Positions 44,214 to 57,179 of a stretch of DNA of 64,000 nt are shown in pieces. Source of the stretch: Astrocystis sublimbata. Its lineage: Eukaryota; Ascomycota; Sordariomycetes; Xylariales; Xylariaceae. The notes below the pieces were generated by a model. The model did not search any database. It was given only the letters and a program-made list of their open reading frames with translations, and was not told the DNA's origin. Numbering within the stretch: the stretch's first letter is position 1; every line of letters starts with the position of its first letter. Location of the stretch: NCBI GenBank assembly GCA_022453515.1, contig JAJNNY010000001.1, forward strand, positions 682,001 through 746,000. Direction: 5' to 3'. The position numbers and the translations under genes are program-made.

Positions 44214-47200
44214 TCAAGGGGATGTCGCCAAGATGACCGGCCCATTCGGGGTGCCGTTTATTTTCTCAGATTCAACGAATGAGGGGGAGGACTGTCCGTT
44301 AACAGACTGAGTCGTCACAACAGCGCCACCCTTTTGAGGCGGGACCTTTGCAGAAGCAGCTGCGACCTCGGGCTCGTCGGCTTCATGGATGGTTGCGAAT
44401 TTCTTCAGAACCCGCTTCAGGGCTGGTCGACGAATGGGTTTGCTGAGGAACTCATTCATCCCAGACTCTATACAGTTTTTGACATTGCTCTCGTCTGAGA
44501 ACGCCGTCAGTGCAACGATAGGAGCCGAGTAACCCATCTTCCGTATGAGGCGGGTGCTCTGCAAACCATCGACGTTGGGCATTTGTATGTCCATGAAGAT
44601 CAGGTCAAAATGACCGTTGTTTTCCATATTAGCCTTGACAAGATCATAGGCCTCCTGTCCGTCTTTGGCGATGGTCACGTCGTACACGTCCTCCAACTTG
44701 AGCATACGACTAACGACTTCTATGTTAGTAGGATTGTCCTCCGCGACCAACACACGTAGCTTTCCTTCGCCTTTGTGTGCACGGGCTTCTTCGGCAGCTT
44801 TCATTTGTTCCTCTGGCGTTGGCGAGGGCTCCTTCTTAGGGGTCGCTGCAAAGAACGGCTGGCTCAAGCCGACAAGCCGTGGTTGTTGGTCGAGAATATT
44901 TGCCTTGGCTTCCGCTGTTGGGTTTGGGAGAGAGTTTCTCCGTATCTCACTATCGACCGAGACGATACTGGTCGGTCGCGATCTGATACTACTTGATGCG
45001 GTACTCGAAGGTCTAGGGCCACTATTAGTAATCATAGACTGTTGTTGATTGAGTGAGAATTGGCCTTACCTGTCCTTGATGTACTTGAGCGGGATGCGCA
45101 TAGTAAAGGTAGTGCCAACTCCGAGCGTGCTGGTCATTGTGATAGAACCACCCATCAAATTCGCCAGTTGTTGGCAGATGCTCAACCCCAATCCGGTTCC
45201 GCCATATTTTTTACTCAAACCCAAGTCTCCCTGCACAAATGGTTCGAAAACACGTGTGTGCATATCTTCGGGGATACCCGGACCCGTATCTTCCACCTCG
45301 AACTCAAACCAATACGACTTAGCGTGCGTTGGTGGCGGCGTCTGTGACCTCTCCAGGGTGTGTAGATGCGGCGCCATCTTTGGATCCAAGGGGTTAATCG
45401 ACAAGGCTGTTCCGGCCATGTGGGTGTCTTTGGATGTGGTCGAATTGTTTGATACAGATCCACCCCGGAGCGGAGGCCTTCCTTGGTAGCTTGCCGTTTT
45501 CTTCGAGAAGGAAGAGGACCTACTCTGCGTCTCGTCGTTCACTTCGGCTTCGCCAACGCACCTAATGCGGACAGACACCTTGCCTTGGGGCGGGGTGAAT
45601 TTCAAGCTGTTACTGACAAGATTGATCAACACCTGCAAAATTCTGTGCTGGTCGCCCCAAAGACACATGTTCTTCAGCCGGCCGCCTCGAGGGCCCAGAA
45701 CCGGAAGCTTCTCGTCAAACTCATTCTGTTCGGGATTCTGATCCGGCTCGATCTTCTCGGAGCCTGCAAAGTCAACTGAATAAGTGATTTGGCCTTCGCG
45801 GACTTGTTTGTCGAAAATGGCGAGTATCTGTGATCGAACATCGCCCAACCGGAAGTCTTTCTCGTCGAGGCTCAGTTGGTGACCGATTTGGTTCTTCGAG
45901 AAATTCAAAAGATCTTCCAACAAATGGAAAAGCAGGTCACCCGACTTGTAAAGTAGGTTCAGCGATTGCTTGATCCGACCTATATCGTCTTCCTCCATGC
46001 ACACCGACGCCATGCCCAATATGCCATTCAAGGGTGTTTTGAGTTCATGTGAGATGTTCGCGATAAACAAGGTCTTGCTCTCATTCGCTGCTTCCGCAGC
46101 TTTCTTGCTCACTTCGAGCTCACGTGTCCTTGTAGCGACCTTGTCTTCCAAGGAACTATATTGTCTCAGCAACTCCTCGCTCATCTCGTTAAAGGTGGTC
46201 GTGAGCTCGGTAAGTTCGTCCGTCATGATGTGCTTGCGATCTACGACTTTGCCAGGGATTTTGAAGACACGGCGACGAGGGTCGCTGAAGTCTGCTGACG
46301 GCGAAGCCCTCGGCACCATGTTCTTCCTACTCCATCTTTTTATCCGGGCGAAGATGCCAAGCGGTGTCTTACTACTACTTCGGCCAGATGTAGCATGATC
46401 TTCGTCATACCGGGTGTCGTCCATATATTCCTCGTAGCCTGGGGGTGCGATCGATGTTTCGGTGGCAGCCTTCAAACGTCGAATCGGCTTCACGCTTAGA
46501 TGGGCGCAAGGGACAATGAAGAGTAGCACAACTCCTGCAGTTCCGAAGACAGTACCCAGAAGAATGTGCTGAAGGGTGTTGATTGGTATGAAGGCTTCTG
46601 ACCTGGATTGCTCGATGAGAAGAGTCCAATTCACCAGGGCACTGGGAGGGCGCGCAAAGCCGACAGCCACGGCGATCCCTTGCTCATTCGTAGTGGACAA
46701 GGTACTGCTTGCATTGTTAACTGCAGCGTTCCGCCTCGTAAAAGCTTTATAGGCAGCGTTGTATTGCGTGACTTTGAATGGCTGGTCATACTTCCCGGAG
46801 GCGAAGTCGTGTTCGGTGTGCCGATCCTTTTGATTTGGCCGAGAGGAAGGTGGGAGGACGAACTTGACATCCACATTCGAAAAGTTCCCAACAGCTGCAT
46901 GGGTCGAGTTGGCTGGCAGGTTGTATTTACTAAATCGGTTCCAGCCAGTGGCCGGCCCAATGAGCAGCACATTTCCAGTGGTGCCCAGTCCTTCTAGGGA
47001 GGTCAGGATATTGATGATTGGAGTCGCTTCCGCAATGACAGTCATGTATCCAAGAATAATCGTCCTAGCCCCAGCTTGACGAATGGGTATTGTCAAGGAG
47101 ATCAAAGCGTAGGTCTGGTTGATGACGAGGGGTCCTAGCAAGACTCCATCCACGGCTGAATCAATCCGGATATCAGGGAAGGGCCTCGCTACAATGGCAG

Positions 47201-47750
47201 TTTTGCCTGGCTCAAGGGGGTCGGGATTCGAAGAGCCGGAATAGGTTATGTTGGGATAGAGGGTCGGAGGAAAGCCGCCGGTTCCATTGCCAAGATATAT
47301 ATCAGAGCCGTCGGGTGCCATATAGGGCAGCCTGATCTCAGGTATGTTGTTAGCCGTAACATTGACGAGGCCGTTGGGGTCACCGGTCTGGTTCCGAGAG
47401 TACAACTTGGCTTGCAGCAGATTAGCAGTGCCGCCAGAATTCAGAGCCGTCAGGAGATCCTGTATGGCAAACACCCAGTTTTCGGCGGTCTCATTGCCCT
47501 TGTAGAAATCGAGAAAGCCACGCTGTACAAGGATTCTCGTCGAGATGGTCCGGCAAGTGGTCTGAATGAGCTGAATCTGAGAGGCGATCTGAGAGGCTTT
47601 GAGGGAGGCGGTTAGAGACAGGCCGTCAGATTCGACCTGAACGACGAATCTGTGAACGTAGATCCATGTTGGCACAGACACAATAGTGAGAGCGATCAGA
47701 ACAGCTAACAGCACTAAGGCGGCTAACTGCTCCCGAATGGCGATCCTCAT
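44214..47750 (-). CDS. SLN1: Sln1-type hybrid histidine kinase (osmosensor class)
   Basis: Two exons (47750-45070, 45021-44214) encode 1162 residues. Helix 1 (about 8-31) and helix 2 (about 385-412) enclose a long extracytosolic sensor domain with several Asn-x-Ser/Thr sites. Then come a linker, a coiled coil, and the kinase core: H-box Ser-His-Glu-Leu-Lys-Thr-Pro-Leu-Asn (near 563), N-box Asn-Leu-Val-Ser-Asn-Ser-Leu-Lys-Phe (near 713), and G-boxes Asp-Thr-Gly-Pro-Gly-Ile and Gly-Gly-Thr-Gly-Leu-Gly-Leu. A Ser/Pro linker, where the 48-nt intron falls, leads to a receiver domain with Ala-Glu-Asp-Asn and the phospho-acceptor Asp in Phe-Met-Asp-Ile-Gln-Met-Pro (near 1034), plus the conserved Lys-Pro. 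This layout defines fungal group VI kinases, which feed Ypd1 and the Hog1 pathway. The gene is complete; no key residue is missing. Confidence 0.95.
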
Positions 47751-50700
47751 GGCCTATAGAAGGGGAAGAAGATGATGGAGCGGCGTCACCATATGCATGG
47801 TCCCAGCCCGGCTACCGCTGTCGAATGCGACTCGGCGTTGCGGTGGAGGAGCTCGCAGAAATTCCGGAATCAAAGACTGAAATGCGACAAAATGAATGCA
47901 AGGTGTGGCCGTCGTGGAGGGGGAGGGAAATCGGTGAGATCCTTTCTATTGGATGACACACTTTGTCCTTTCCGTGCCTTTGCTCTTTCTCGACACCGCC
48001 CTGTATTAGTACGAGTACAGCAGACGCAAGCGTTGGTGGTTTATGCCACGGTGCTGTGAGTGAGCAGCTGTCGTCGATTGTCGTCGATTGAAGGGATCGA
48101 AGGAAGGTCGGCCAGCAACTGGTGGTGGCAGTGGTGTTCTCGCGATGAGCTGAGCGCGATATGCTCGAAAGATGTAGTAGGTAGTGCGGTACCAAGGAGA
48201 GGGTGTGGATGGAATGAGAGGCGAACTGAGGTGCGCAGGCTGGTTGCGCATAGATTGCTCACAGAACGGTAGCTGCGGAGTACAGTACAGTATAATGGAT
48301 GGATGTATGTGGTTCGAGGTGTGAGGAGAAGCTGCGCAGGGGCCGCCAGCTGAGGACGAGACGAAGAGAGATCGGCAGAGCCTGGACACGTCCTCCCGTC
48401 CCTCGCTCGACCTAGGTGCTTAGGAGGTACGGAGTGCTACCTACCTACCCATATGCAGCGCCGGCTGCGGGCTGCGGACTGTGGACTGTGGACTGTGGAC
48501 TGCGGGCTGCGGGCTGCTGCTGTTGTTGTTGGTGGTGGTGGTGGTGGTGGTACTGTTTGAGGATGAGCTTAGCTACCTACTCGTAGGTGGACAGGTGCCG
48601 AGGGTGCGACTGGGTATGGATGGATGGACCTCAATGGACAACAGCATACCTAACAGCCAGCAGTTGGCCACTGGCTGGGCACTGGGGCACTGACGGGCAG
48701 ACCGAGCCAGACCAGAATCAGACTAACGGCGAGAGCAGACCGGGAGCTTGACTTCTGCTGGGGGAGACGAACATGCGCCAGTCGTGCCGGGCTAGACAGA
48801 AAGCAGCACTAGGCGAGAACCGGCAGGCCGACCAAGAAACGGGTAATCTTGGGGGGCTCGGGGGGGGACGAATGAGACCGGTAGACATTGACAATTGTAA
48901 GTTGACTAACCCAACCAAGGCAGGCTTGGTAGGTACTCTGATTGATGATGCCTGGCACCTGGCGAGCCTGGGGGCACTTACTAGCAGAAATCACCGAAAC
49001 CGCCAGTGGCGTCCGACTTAATGCTGTCAGGGGGGCTGTGTGCACGCCAGACCGGGGACATCAGTCAGATACGGGTAGTCAGATAGTCCAGCTGAAATGA
49101 AGTACGTATAAGTCCTGAATCGCCGCCGGTTTCTGCTGCACCTATAATAATGGGGACAGGGAAAGGGCTTGGATAGCGAGGATTAGTTACCGGCGCACAC
49201 GTCTGAATATCACGTCCGGGTGGTATTGCACTCTCGGCACTACTCGTACGGAGTACAAGCTGCGTGCTAAGTAATATACTGAACTAACGGACATCTGATA
49301 TACTAGGTACGCCAAATACACGTAGGTTGACTGGGGTAGCTTGAGAAGTCAGAAGTTAAAGTGCATGTCTGATGTCTGGCAGTCCTACTCGTACAGACTT
49401 ACACTACCTAACTAGGACAAGAAGTTGCAGAGCCTAAGTCGACCGAGTTGAAGTATATATGGAATACAGGCTACTTTCAGATAAGGTATTATACATATGT
49501 GGGAAACCACGTGTGCCCTCTTGCACCGTGTCGCATTTCATCCCAAGCAAGCAAGTACACAGGGGACAGGCAAGGTAACGAACTATATTGGTTTTGACCG
49601 CACAATTCCTCGGAGAAATACTCGTACGTATAAGCACAGGGTGGAGAGCAGTATAGAATTTCCCATCGACGGGGCCTGCCCCTATTGCTGGACCCAGCGT
49701 GAACTACGAGGTATCTGAATCCTTCGAGGGCGATATCTGGTACGAGGCTCGGAGGGTAGAGTTGCAGGATCTTGTCATGCCCTGTCTGCCCGCTCGCCTG
49801 TGTTCAAGACACAGATGCACCCATCGCCGATCAGCAAGCATATGAGATTGGTAGTGGGCGACACAGGGATGATGCCTGCTAGCCAAGAACGTTTGTCGAT
49901 GCTGGTGCTGGGTACCCCGGCTCTGCCCCCCCCCGGCGTACCGACCGAGAACCAGACTTCGCTTAGCCGCAAACACAATCCCATCACCAAAAACCACAGG
50001 CCTGGCAAGTTCACCTTGACAGATGCATGTCTTTTGCCGCATGCACGTCAAAAATAGATCAGATACGGCGTCGCGTGAGGGAAAACCGAGGCGGTCCTCT
50101 GTGACGCCATCCACCATCGGCTCTACATGGCGCCCAAGTTGACGCATAAGATGTGTGCAGGTAAAACAGCCGACGCGATGTTGGGAGAGATGAAGCCAAG
50201 CCAAGAGATGATGGGCGCTGAGAGGTATACTCTTGGCACAGATGGTGAGAGACGAGGGGACGAGGGAGACGACTGAGGCATGCTTGGCATCATCCACTAG
50301 CCGCATCGAGCTGGCCCAGCACGCCCCAGCACGCCCCAGGGCGTTCTAGACCAATATAGAGGACCAAGCTATTGGTGGGAGGAGCATTTCTGGCGCATGC
50401 AATCCGCAATTCAACGTTCGATTGTTCGATTCCCCGACCCCACCCAGACTCGCCAGACACGTCCCGACTCAGTCAGGCCCATGTCAGGATTCTGCCAGGG
50501 TGTCAGGGCTCAGTCCGCGCGGCCTTGATCCCTACAGTACAGTACCTACCTAGGTAGGATGCTACGGTGCTAGGTATAGTACAATCCCTACCTACGATAC
50601 ACGCAATACACGCCCACACGTCCAGATGCACGTGTAGCATCTCTGCATCGCTGCAAAACTCCCGCGGCGCGCAGCCCGGAACCGGTAGACGATGCAGTAT

Positions 50701-53508
50701 GTCTATCAGAAACGCATCCCGATACAACTGCATTCGGCTCAGTTTCGCTCCACCGTTTCTCGAATCTCTCTCCTTACACACAAAAAACAAATACACAATA
50801 CACAATACTAGTAGGTACCTACTCACATGCTAACCGTACGACACACAAGAGGTAGGCTGTATGCACGGGTTTTCTCCATCTACCTAGGTATCTCACACAT
50901 TGCAGATACTTCCGGTGTGGACAAAAGCATGTGGAGCCTCACGCAAGCAAAGACCACATATTTACGAGTACATAGTACTTACTCAATCTCGTCTCAAACA
51001 GCCGCCTCCTCTGTGAATCTGCTTCTGTCGTGAGTATCGACGATGGAGACTAGCGCGTCAACCTAGTTCCAAAAAGCGAACGTCTCAAAAGCTTGTTTGC
51101 TTTTTCTGCGCCCTCGAGACAATAACAACAACAACGACAACGACGACGACAACAACACACACATTATCTACTTACGTACCTATAATACCTATAATACCAC
51201 CCGATTGTTTCACCTTTCCCCGCGTTCTCGCTTCTTTGTTTTCCGCGATCATCACAAGTCATGCTGCGCTGGCTACACTTCGGGGATCATGGCGTCTGCA
51301 ACTCGAACACACAGCTCGCCCTTGGATACCAGACACCCAGAGTAGGTAGGTGGCAGGTGGTAAACACCACCACACTCTTCCATGCTGGTGGTCATCAAAG
51401 TTCACCACTAGACCGTAAATAGAATTGGTGTGGTTGCGCTCTCCGGTCATTCGAGGTGATTAAAGGGTATGAAAAAGGTCGATGGGAAGGAATACATCCA
51501 TGTCCATACAACCTTATACAGCCAAGCACGAAAAGGCTGTACTTGGCATCGTTTTATCTCGAAGGCATGTAGGGCTTCTAGACGTTTTCGAAACTTGGGT
51601 TCTGATCCCTACGTGACCTATGAGAGTTCGGTGTCGGTGGGTTTGAGATGCGATTTGATAAGCGACAACAATGAACAAATCCACTACGACAGGGCACACA
51701 GCCAACTTCCGCCGGACCGGCCGGAGGGCAGCTACCGTACTTACCATCTTTGAATAACTCGCCGCCGGTTGGTATTTTGCCAGGTGACCTAACACGCAAT
51801 CTTACTATTGAAATGTATCTCGATATAATATACCTGCCTTGAACCCGAAATCACAGTGCATGTGTACATGTATCGTTACTTCAGAGATGGTACGATTCAT
51901 GGCCATGGCGAATGGGACTACTCGACTAATTAATCATTCATGCTCAATGGTCCAAAATGGAATTACTGTATGCAACCAATATCTCAGCTTGGCTGGAAAG
52001 TACATACTAGTCAGCTCGAACTAGGTAATTCAAGTACAATAATATAAGTCGTGAACATGGAGGACTCGTAAATCCATTGGCATTTCTAATCCTCCATAAT
52101 TATACTATACGCACAGCAGGTGGATGATTTATTAATCCTTACCCGACACTAATTTCTACTGCAAACGATATTCTCGTAATCTTCTTGTGAGACAGTACTG
52201 ACCTGTTTTCATTGTGGCTGGCTGGTACAGCGAGTATAGCCATGCACTTTCAAACTTACCCCTTGGAGCCTCTGATGGTCTATAAAACAACAAACCCATT
52301 AATTGTTTGCCAGTCGTGATACTACATGAGCATCCGACCTTTCTGACCGAGTGATTTTCTTCATTCTCGCCCAGCATGGTCCGAAACTGGTCCTTCAGAT
52401 ACCCGAGGGCTTAGTGCCGCGCTGTCCCAAACATCAGCTGCGCCATCCAAAGATTCCGTGATGGTGGAGGTGGGAAGAAGGATGCGTTTTCGTGATGTAA
52501 GTTGATCCAGCTCGTACTTTTTCTTTACTATCAGACAAAGTTTCAATCTATGAGCAACGCGATCACGCGGGCCACCTTGGCTTGGCTGAGCAGTCGGTCA
52601 AGAGGTTTTGTACTTAGATGCTGCTGCAGCAGAAACGATTATAATTACGAATTCGACTGGCCTAGCCCACGAAGCATGTCTCGCAACTTCCCGCGCTTGC
52701 CTCGATAAACTCTAAGACCTACAGCGGTGATGCGCCCCTTCCGTGGCAGCGAGCTCCACGATAGTTGATTCTGACCGTTTCTTCCACTGCAAAATGTGAA
52801 AATGTCTCCATCCACTTCCAACCTTAAATATTCGTATTTCGGAGTAAGTGGAGGGGCATACACGCATTTTCAAGCAGAATTGGTGAAGCTCCATGCATGT
52901 ACGCGTAATGGCAGACAACAGCTGATCGCTGCAAAAAGGCGCCACATATCCACATACTTACATATCATAATCGCCGACATGCAAATAAATCATATCAATC
53001 CATCGAGAGGCATTCGGATATGCATGTATGTAAGTAATCATATGTACATAGGGACCTGTGCTACGTTACTCCATTTCAGATCACATCACCAACCGGATGA
53101 GGCTTTAGGACATCCGAAGACCACAACATACACACCGAAAACCAAAAAGCCATACCGCCAAGAGCCTCGATGAAACCGGATCACTATCTATGCTGAAAAA
53201 CCTGCGGTCTCTGTACAACATGACTGAATCATTCTTCAAGGCGCACCCAATCGGAACGGGTGAAGATGTGTAGTACAATAATAATGCAGTACACACCACC
53301 GTGAAGACTATAACTGCTCGCTGGTGAGCTGAGAGCTTCACTACCTGGTTGCTTATCCAAATGTGACAAAATGACTACAGCAGACATTTCTAGGCAGCCA
53401 AGCGTGTCCCATGAACTTCATTTGCAGGTAGACTAACATTGTGGTCCAGACATCGCACGTGGATATTTCGTAACTTCGTGATGGCCTCTATGAAAAAGAC
53501 ATGTCTAT
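47751..53508. other. 5.8-kb gene-free region
   Basis: The first ~650 bases are probably the SLN1 promoter and leader. The rest has only unsupported ORFs; the longest is 200 codons on the minus strand at 50306-49704, without any domain. It contains the repeat block at 48468-48552, CAA/CGA-rich runs near 51120-51160, and CCTACCTAGGTAGG motifs at 48437 and 50545. Confidence 0.5.
48468..48552. repeat. Compound microsatellite (GGACTGT)n, (GCTGCGG)n, (TGT)n, (GGT)n
   Basis: Four tandem GGACTGTG-type units are followed by GCGGGCT units, then GCTGCTGTTGTTGTT and a run of GGT triplets. Successive repeat types grade into each other, as expected from slippage. Confidence 0.9.
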
Positions 53509-55256
53509 CTATGTGCTTTCCGTATGTGTCTCCTCTTCCACGGAAGGCTTTGGTGTATTGGCACCCCAGATAAAGATCACAACAGCCGCCGAAGCCGCCC
53601 ACTATGGTGAAATGATCAGTTAGCTGCGAATGTTTCCCTCGGGATGAGGGCGTTGGTGGGAAACTTACAAGAGCAAAGTTCCACGTCAATGTGCCCCAGC
53701 CCGCACCATCGATAACGTAACCAGCCCAAATAGGGCCAATGATACCGCCCAGCGCAAAGGACATGTTGAACAGGCCGTACGCGAGCCCATAGACTCCCTT
53801 CTCGCCGAAGATGCCAGGCGTCTCGGCTTCCTTGGCCTCAATCACGTAGCTGATCTCCGCCAGCAGCGGGGTCAGCGCAAAGGGGAGCGCGAAGCCCGCG
53901 ATGGCGAGCAGGAAGGCGAGCAGGACCTTGTGCTGGATGGTGTTGTCGGTGACGAAGCGCAGAGACACCAGGATCGGAATCACTAGCACGAATCCCGCGA
54001 ACGACGGCCATTTGGCGCCGTACTTGTCGGATAGCCAGCCTGCGAGGGGAGCTATGAACCCGGGGATGAAGAGGGCTAGGAAGAGGACTGCCACGGCTGA
54101 TGAGTCCCAGTCGAACAGGTCCCGGACGAAGAGCGCCAGTACGGCATCAAAACCAAGTCTGTCCGGATCGTTAGCGTGCCGCCGCAACAGCTGAAGATAA
54201 TACCGGCAACTTACAGAATCCCTGATTCGACTAGGATACCATACAGAGCTGTCAGGAGTCTCGGTGACTTCAAAAGCTCGATGGCTCCGCGGCCCTTTTG
54301 CTTCTTCGGCTCATCCTTCGGGGCGGGGCCTTCTTCATCCGAATGACTCGCTTCCACAGCTGAGTCCGCAGCAAGAGGCCCCGCGCCGGTGACTCCGGTA
54401 GACTGCTCCAGGGCCTTATCACCCTCCGCAGCCGCCGGAAGAGTCTTTTCTACATCCCTCTGAGAAGTCTCCGTCTCGGTCACTGCCGCAGGTTCCGCAA
54501 TCCACTTCTTAGCAATCTTCTTCTCGATCATAGTCAGACGCAGGGCGATATCCAGCCCCACGACGCCGAAGGCCACATAGTACACGGCGTAGTACCCGGC
54601 CTTGTTGTACACCACACCGCCAATCACAGGTGCCAGGATCAAAGCGATGTTCATCGAGATGGTGATGTAGCCCATGGCCACGCCCACATTGCTGCCCATC
54701 GTGTCCACGAGCAGGGCGCACCCTACACTCCATACCACGGCGGCGCTCAAGCCCTGCAGGATCCGACCTAGGAGGAACAGGCCGATGGAGTTTCCGAAGG
54801 CTAAGAGGAAAGTCGAGCCCGCGAGGGCGATGAGGCCCAGGAGCAACGGCCATCGCCGCGACTCAGTGTGGTCGGCGTAAATGCCGGCAATGGGGCTGCC
54901 GACAAATAGAGCTGCGCTGTACGCAGCGAGCAGAATCGAGATCCAGTATTGTGTTTGGTCCTCTGGCACGCCTACCTGAATTGAGAGCGCGAATGGAAGC
55001 ACGGGCACGATCAGGCCGTAGAAGAAAATGTCGGCGAAGATGGCCAAGTTCACTAGTGGTGAGTGTGAGTAAAATCCTTCTTTTGGTGTAGCAGGGGACT
55101 GATTGCGTTGCTTGTTGACATACCAGTTACAACAATTAAGATAGTTGAGGATCGAAAGGGGAGCATATACGGTGCTTTGCCCGGTGTATCCTTTCCCTTC
55201 TCCTCATTCTTCTTCCTCCTCGTGAGGAACCTCAATACGTTTCCTAACCGCGCCAT
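53509..55256 (-). CDS. MFS transporter of the DHA1 / vesicular-amine-transporter-like type
   Basis: Four exons (55256-55124, 55052-54215, 54158-53669, 53601-53509) encode 517 residues. A basic N-terminus (Thr-Arg-Arg-Lys-Lys) leads into 12 predicted spans. Motifs include Asp-Ile-Phe-Phe-Tyr-Gly-Leu-Ile-Val-Pro-Val-Leu-Pro-Phe in span 1, Gly-Ile-Tyr-Ala-Asp-His-x-x-x-Arg-Arg-Trp-Pro-Leu after span 2, Gly-Arg-Ile-Leu-Gln-Gly-Leu-Ser-Ala in span 4, Ala-Pro-Val-Ile-Gly-Gly in span 5, and Gly-Trp-Leu-Ser-Asp-Lys-Tyr-Gly in the second half. These point to the DHA1 drug:proton antiporter group. The central loop is long, acidic and Ala-rich (about residues 220-305). It is probably a plasma-membrane or vacuolar exporter; the substrate is unknown. 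The last exon gives a short cytosolic tail rich in Glu and Thr. Confidence 0.93.
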
Positions 55257-56237
55257 AGCTTTCCTCTAACCTTGCATCAAACGCAACAAGATGCACGACA
55301 GGCGATTGACGGAACGATACAACCAAAGAAGTTGATTCACAGGGTCCAGGAGAAAGCAGGCCTAGTGCGATTGACAGACTACCCTAGGCAGAAAAAATAG
55401 CCGCTTTGCACCCCCAAAGTCAATTCATTATATGGAACTCTTTCGGTCAGCGTGAACTGGCGGTCTCCGGGGTCTGAGCCGACTCGAGTGGGCTAGGAGT
55501 CCGCGGCGGCCGTATGTCATCATCGGCCAAGAGCTCGGTATTTGAGATTTGCCATTTCGGTTGAGCATAATAAGCACGGCCGTTGGACATTCACTCCAGG
55601 ACTTTGCAGCGTTCCTTACTCCAAGAAGACCAAGACGTCAGGGTCCCGCTGTCGGGGCGCTGGGCCTAGGCTCTTTCCGGGAAGCCTCCTCCATATAAAG
55701 CACTTGAGCCGCCTGAAGATTGGTTGAGATGTATGCATCAGCAATTAAGAATGCCTAGGCCAGAAACTCAAATTTTCAGAGATGCAGTAATTTATTTTAC
55801 GTGAAGTTTCGTTTCAAAAGATGATGTGATCAAATACTATGTAGAACTAACAGCCGTTGTTTGCATGGCCGCCAATAAGGTACTTTGAAAAGGGTTCTTC
55901 GATGTCCGATGCTAGCTGATTCAAGATCTAGTGGTCAATTAGATGCCATTCCCACTCATGCCATTTCCAATCTCAGAGCAAGATCTGAGGCGGGGACTAG
56001 GGAGGTACCTAGAGAAGCGCATTGGCGCACTCTAGCGGTCTAGGAGGGCGGACTGCCGAGGGCGGGGCATTCAACCTTGGAATGCCTTGCCTACGCAGGC
56101 CCCCAGCTCGCCAGGTTCGGCCCCACTAAAATTTGGGTTGGACAAGAAATTCGCGACTCTCGGTGACTTAGACTTCATCTTCAGGAACGCCAGATCATTC
56201 AAATACAAGAATACAACAAGCTTGGACCGGCGATACA
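55257..56237. other. Divergent promoter region between the MFS transporter and RRP7
   Basis: The two flanking genes point away from each other, so both promoters lie here. A CTAAAATTTGGG sequence about 110 bases before the RRP7 ATG resembles the RRPE element of ribosome-biogenesis promoters, but the match is short. No gene was seen. Confidence 0.5.
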
Positions 56238-57179
56238 ATGGCCGACAACTCGACATCCCCCGAGCAGTTTTCCACCTTGCCCATCTCCATTCCCCCATTA
56301 CCTTCCTACCCAGTCCGCGCCACGCACTACCTATATCTACGGCGCAATGCCCCCAAGATAGCTACCCCGGACGACTCCCGGAGCTTGTACTTAGCCAACA
56401 TCCCCGCCGACAGCACCGAAGCTCACTTCCGCGCGGTATTTGCGCATCTCGTGGGCGCCGGCAGATTTGAGGGCGTCTCTTTCGAGCAGGACAAAGCCGA
56501 CGCCAAACTCTCACACGAGCCCGCGCAGGCCGAGCGCCTCGCTAAGCACCACAAGAAGAGGAAAAGAGAGGACGAAGAGCTCCAGCATAAGGAGGAGGAA
56601 GACGCCGCGAAGCTGCCAGATACATGGTCGCGGCCATTACATCGGAGCGGCAGCTCTGCTGTCGCTCTACTCGCGGACGAGAAGAGCGTCGACCTCGTTC
56701 TCAAAGCTGTGAAGAAACTCCACAAATCGAAGAAATATCCGACATGGGGAGAAGGGGTGAAAGACGGCGTCCCGGCTTTTGGCGCCCAGTGGTTGAAGGC
56801 ACATAACAAGCTCTCTTACCCGGGCAATGACGTCGTGCAGGCCGTGGTGGACGCGTACTTTGTCGTCTTCAACCGCAAGGAAGAGGAGGCGCATCAACTG
56901 GCCAAGCGGTTGCGCAACGAGCCCGATGAAGATGGCTTTGTCATGGTCACGCGCGGTGGCCGCAGCGCCCCGGCTAGACGGGACGAGGCCGAGGAGGCCA
57001 AGCAGAGGATGCTGGACAAGCAGCAGAAGAAGAAGGACGAGACGCAGGACTTCTACCGCTTCCAGATGCGCGAGAGGAGGAAGGCCGAGCAGATGGATCT
57101 GCTGAAGAAGTTCGACGAGGACAGGAAGAAAGTGCAGGCTATGAAGGAGAGGCGCGGGAGATTCCGACCGGATGCTTGA
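56238..57179 (+). CDS. RRP7: Rrp7, pre-rRNA processing factor
   Basis: An intronless gene of 313 residues. The N-terminal part (about 25-165) is the RRM-like Rrp7 N-domain, with Ala-Thr-His-Tyr-Leu-Tyr-Leu-Arg and Ser-Leu-Tyr-Leu-Ala-Asn-Ile-Pro strands, interrupted by a charged Lys/Glu insertion. The C-terminal domain carries the family signature: Glu-Asp-Gly-Phe-Val-Met-Val-Thr-Arg-Gly-Gly-Arg, then Asp-Phe-Tyr-Arg-Phe-Gln-Met-Arg-Glu, and Leu-Leu-Lys-Lys-Phe-Asp-Glu-Asp-Arg-Lys-Lys leading to Arg-Arg-Gly-Arg-Phe-Arg-Pro at the end. Rrp7 belongs to the UTP-C/CURI complexes in the nucleolus and is needed for 18S rRNA maturation and small-subunit assembly. The ATG lies in ACAATGGCC, and the N-terminus is Ser/Thr/Pro-rich. 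Confidence 0.95.
   Translation: MADNSTSPEQFSTLPISIPPLPSYPVRATHYLYLRRNAPKIATPDDSRSLYLANIPADSTEAHFRAVFAHLVGAGRFEGVSFEQDKADAKLSHEPAQAERLAKHHKKRKREDEELQHKEEEDAAKLPDTWSRPLHRSGSSAVALLADEKSVDLVLKAVKKLHKSKKYPTWGEGVKDGVPAFGAQWLKAHNKLSYPGNDVVQAVVDAYFVVFNRKEEEAHQLAKRLRNEPDEDGFVMVTRGGRSAPARRDEAEEAKQRMLDKQQKKKDETQDFYRFQMRERRKAEQMDLLKKFDEDRKKVQAMKERRGRFRPDA

Noticed and set aside
49704..50306. 200-codon minus-strand ORF
   Set aside because: Long enough to notice, but it is rich in His, Cys and Arg, lacks domains and a signal peptide, and lies in a repeat-rich gene-free region. Treated as chance.
50405..50445. GTTCGATTGTTCGATTCCCC, possible tRNA B-box
   Set aside because: No A-box, acceptor stem or anticodon arm at suitable spacing on either strand.
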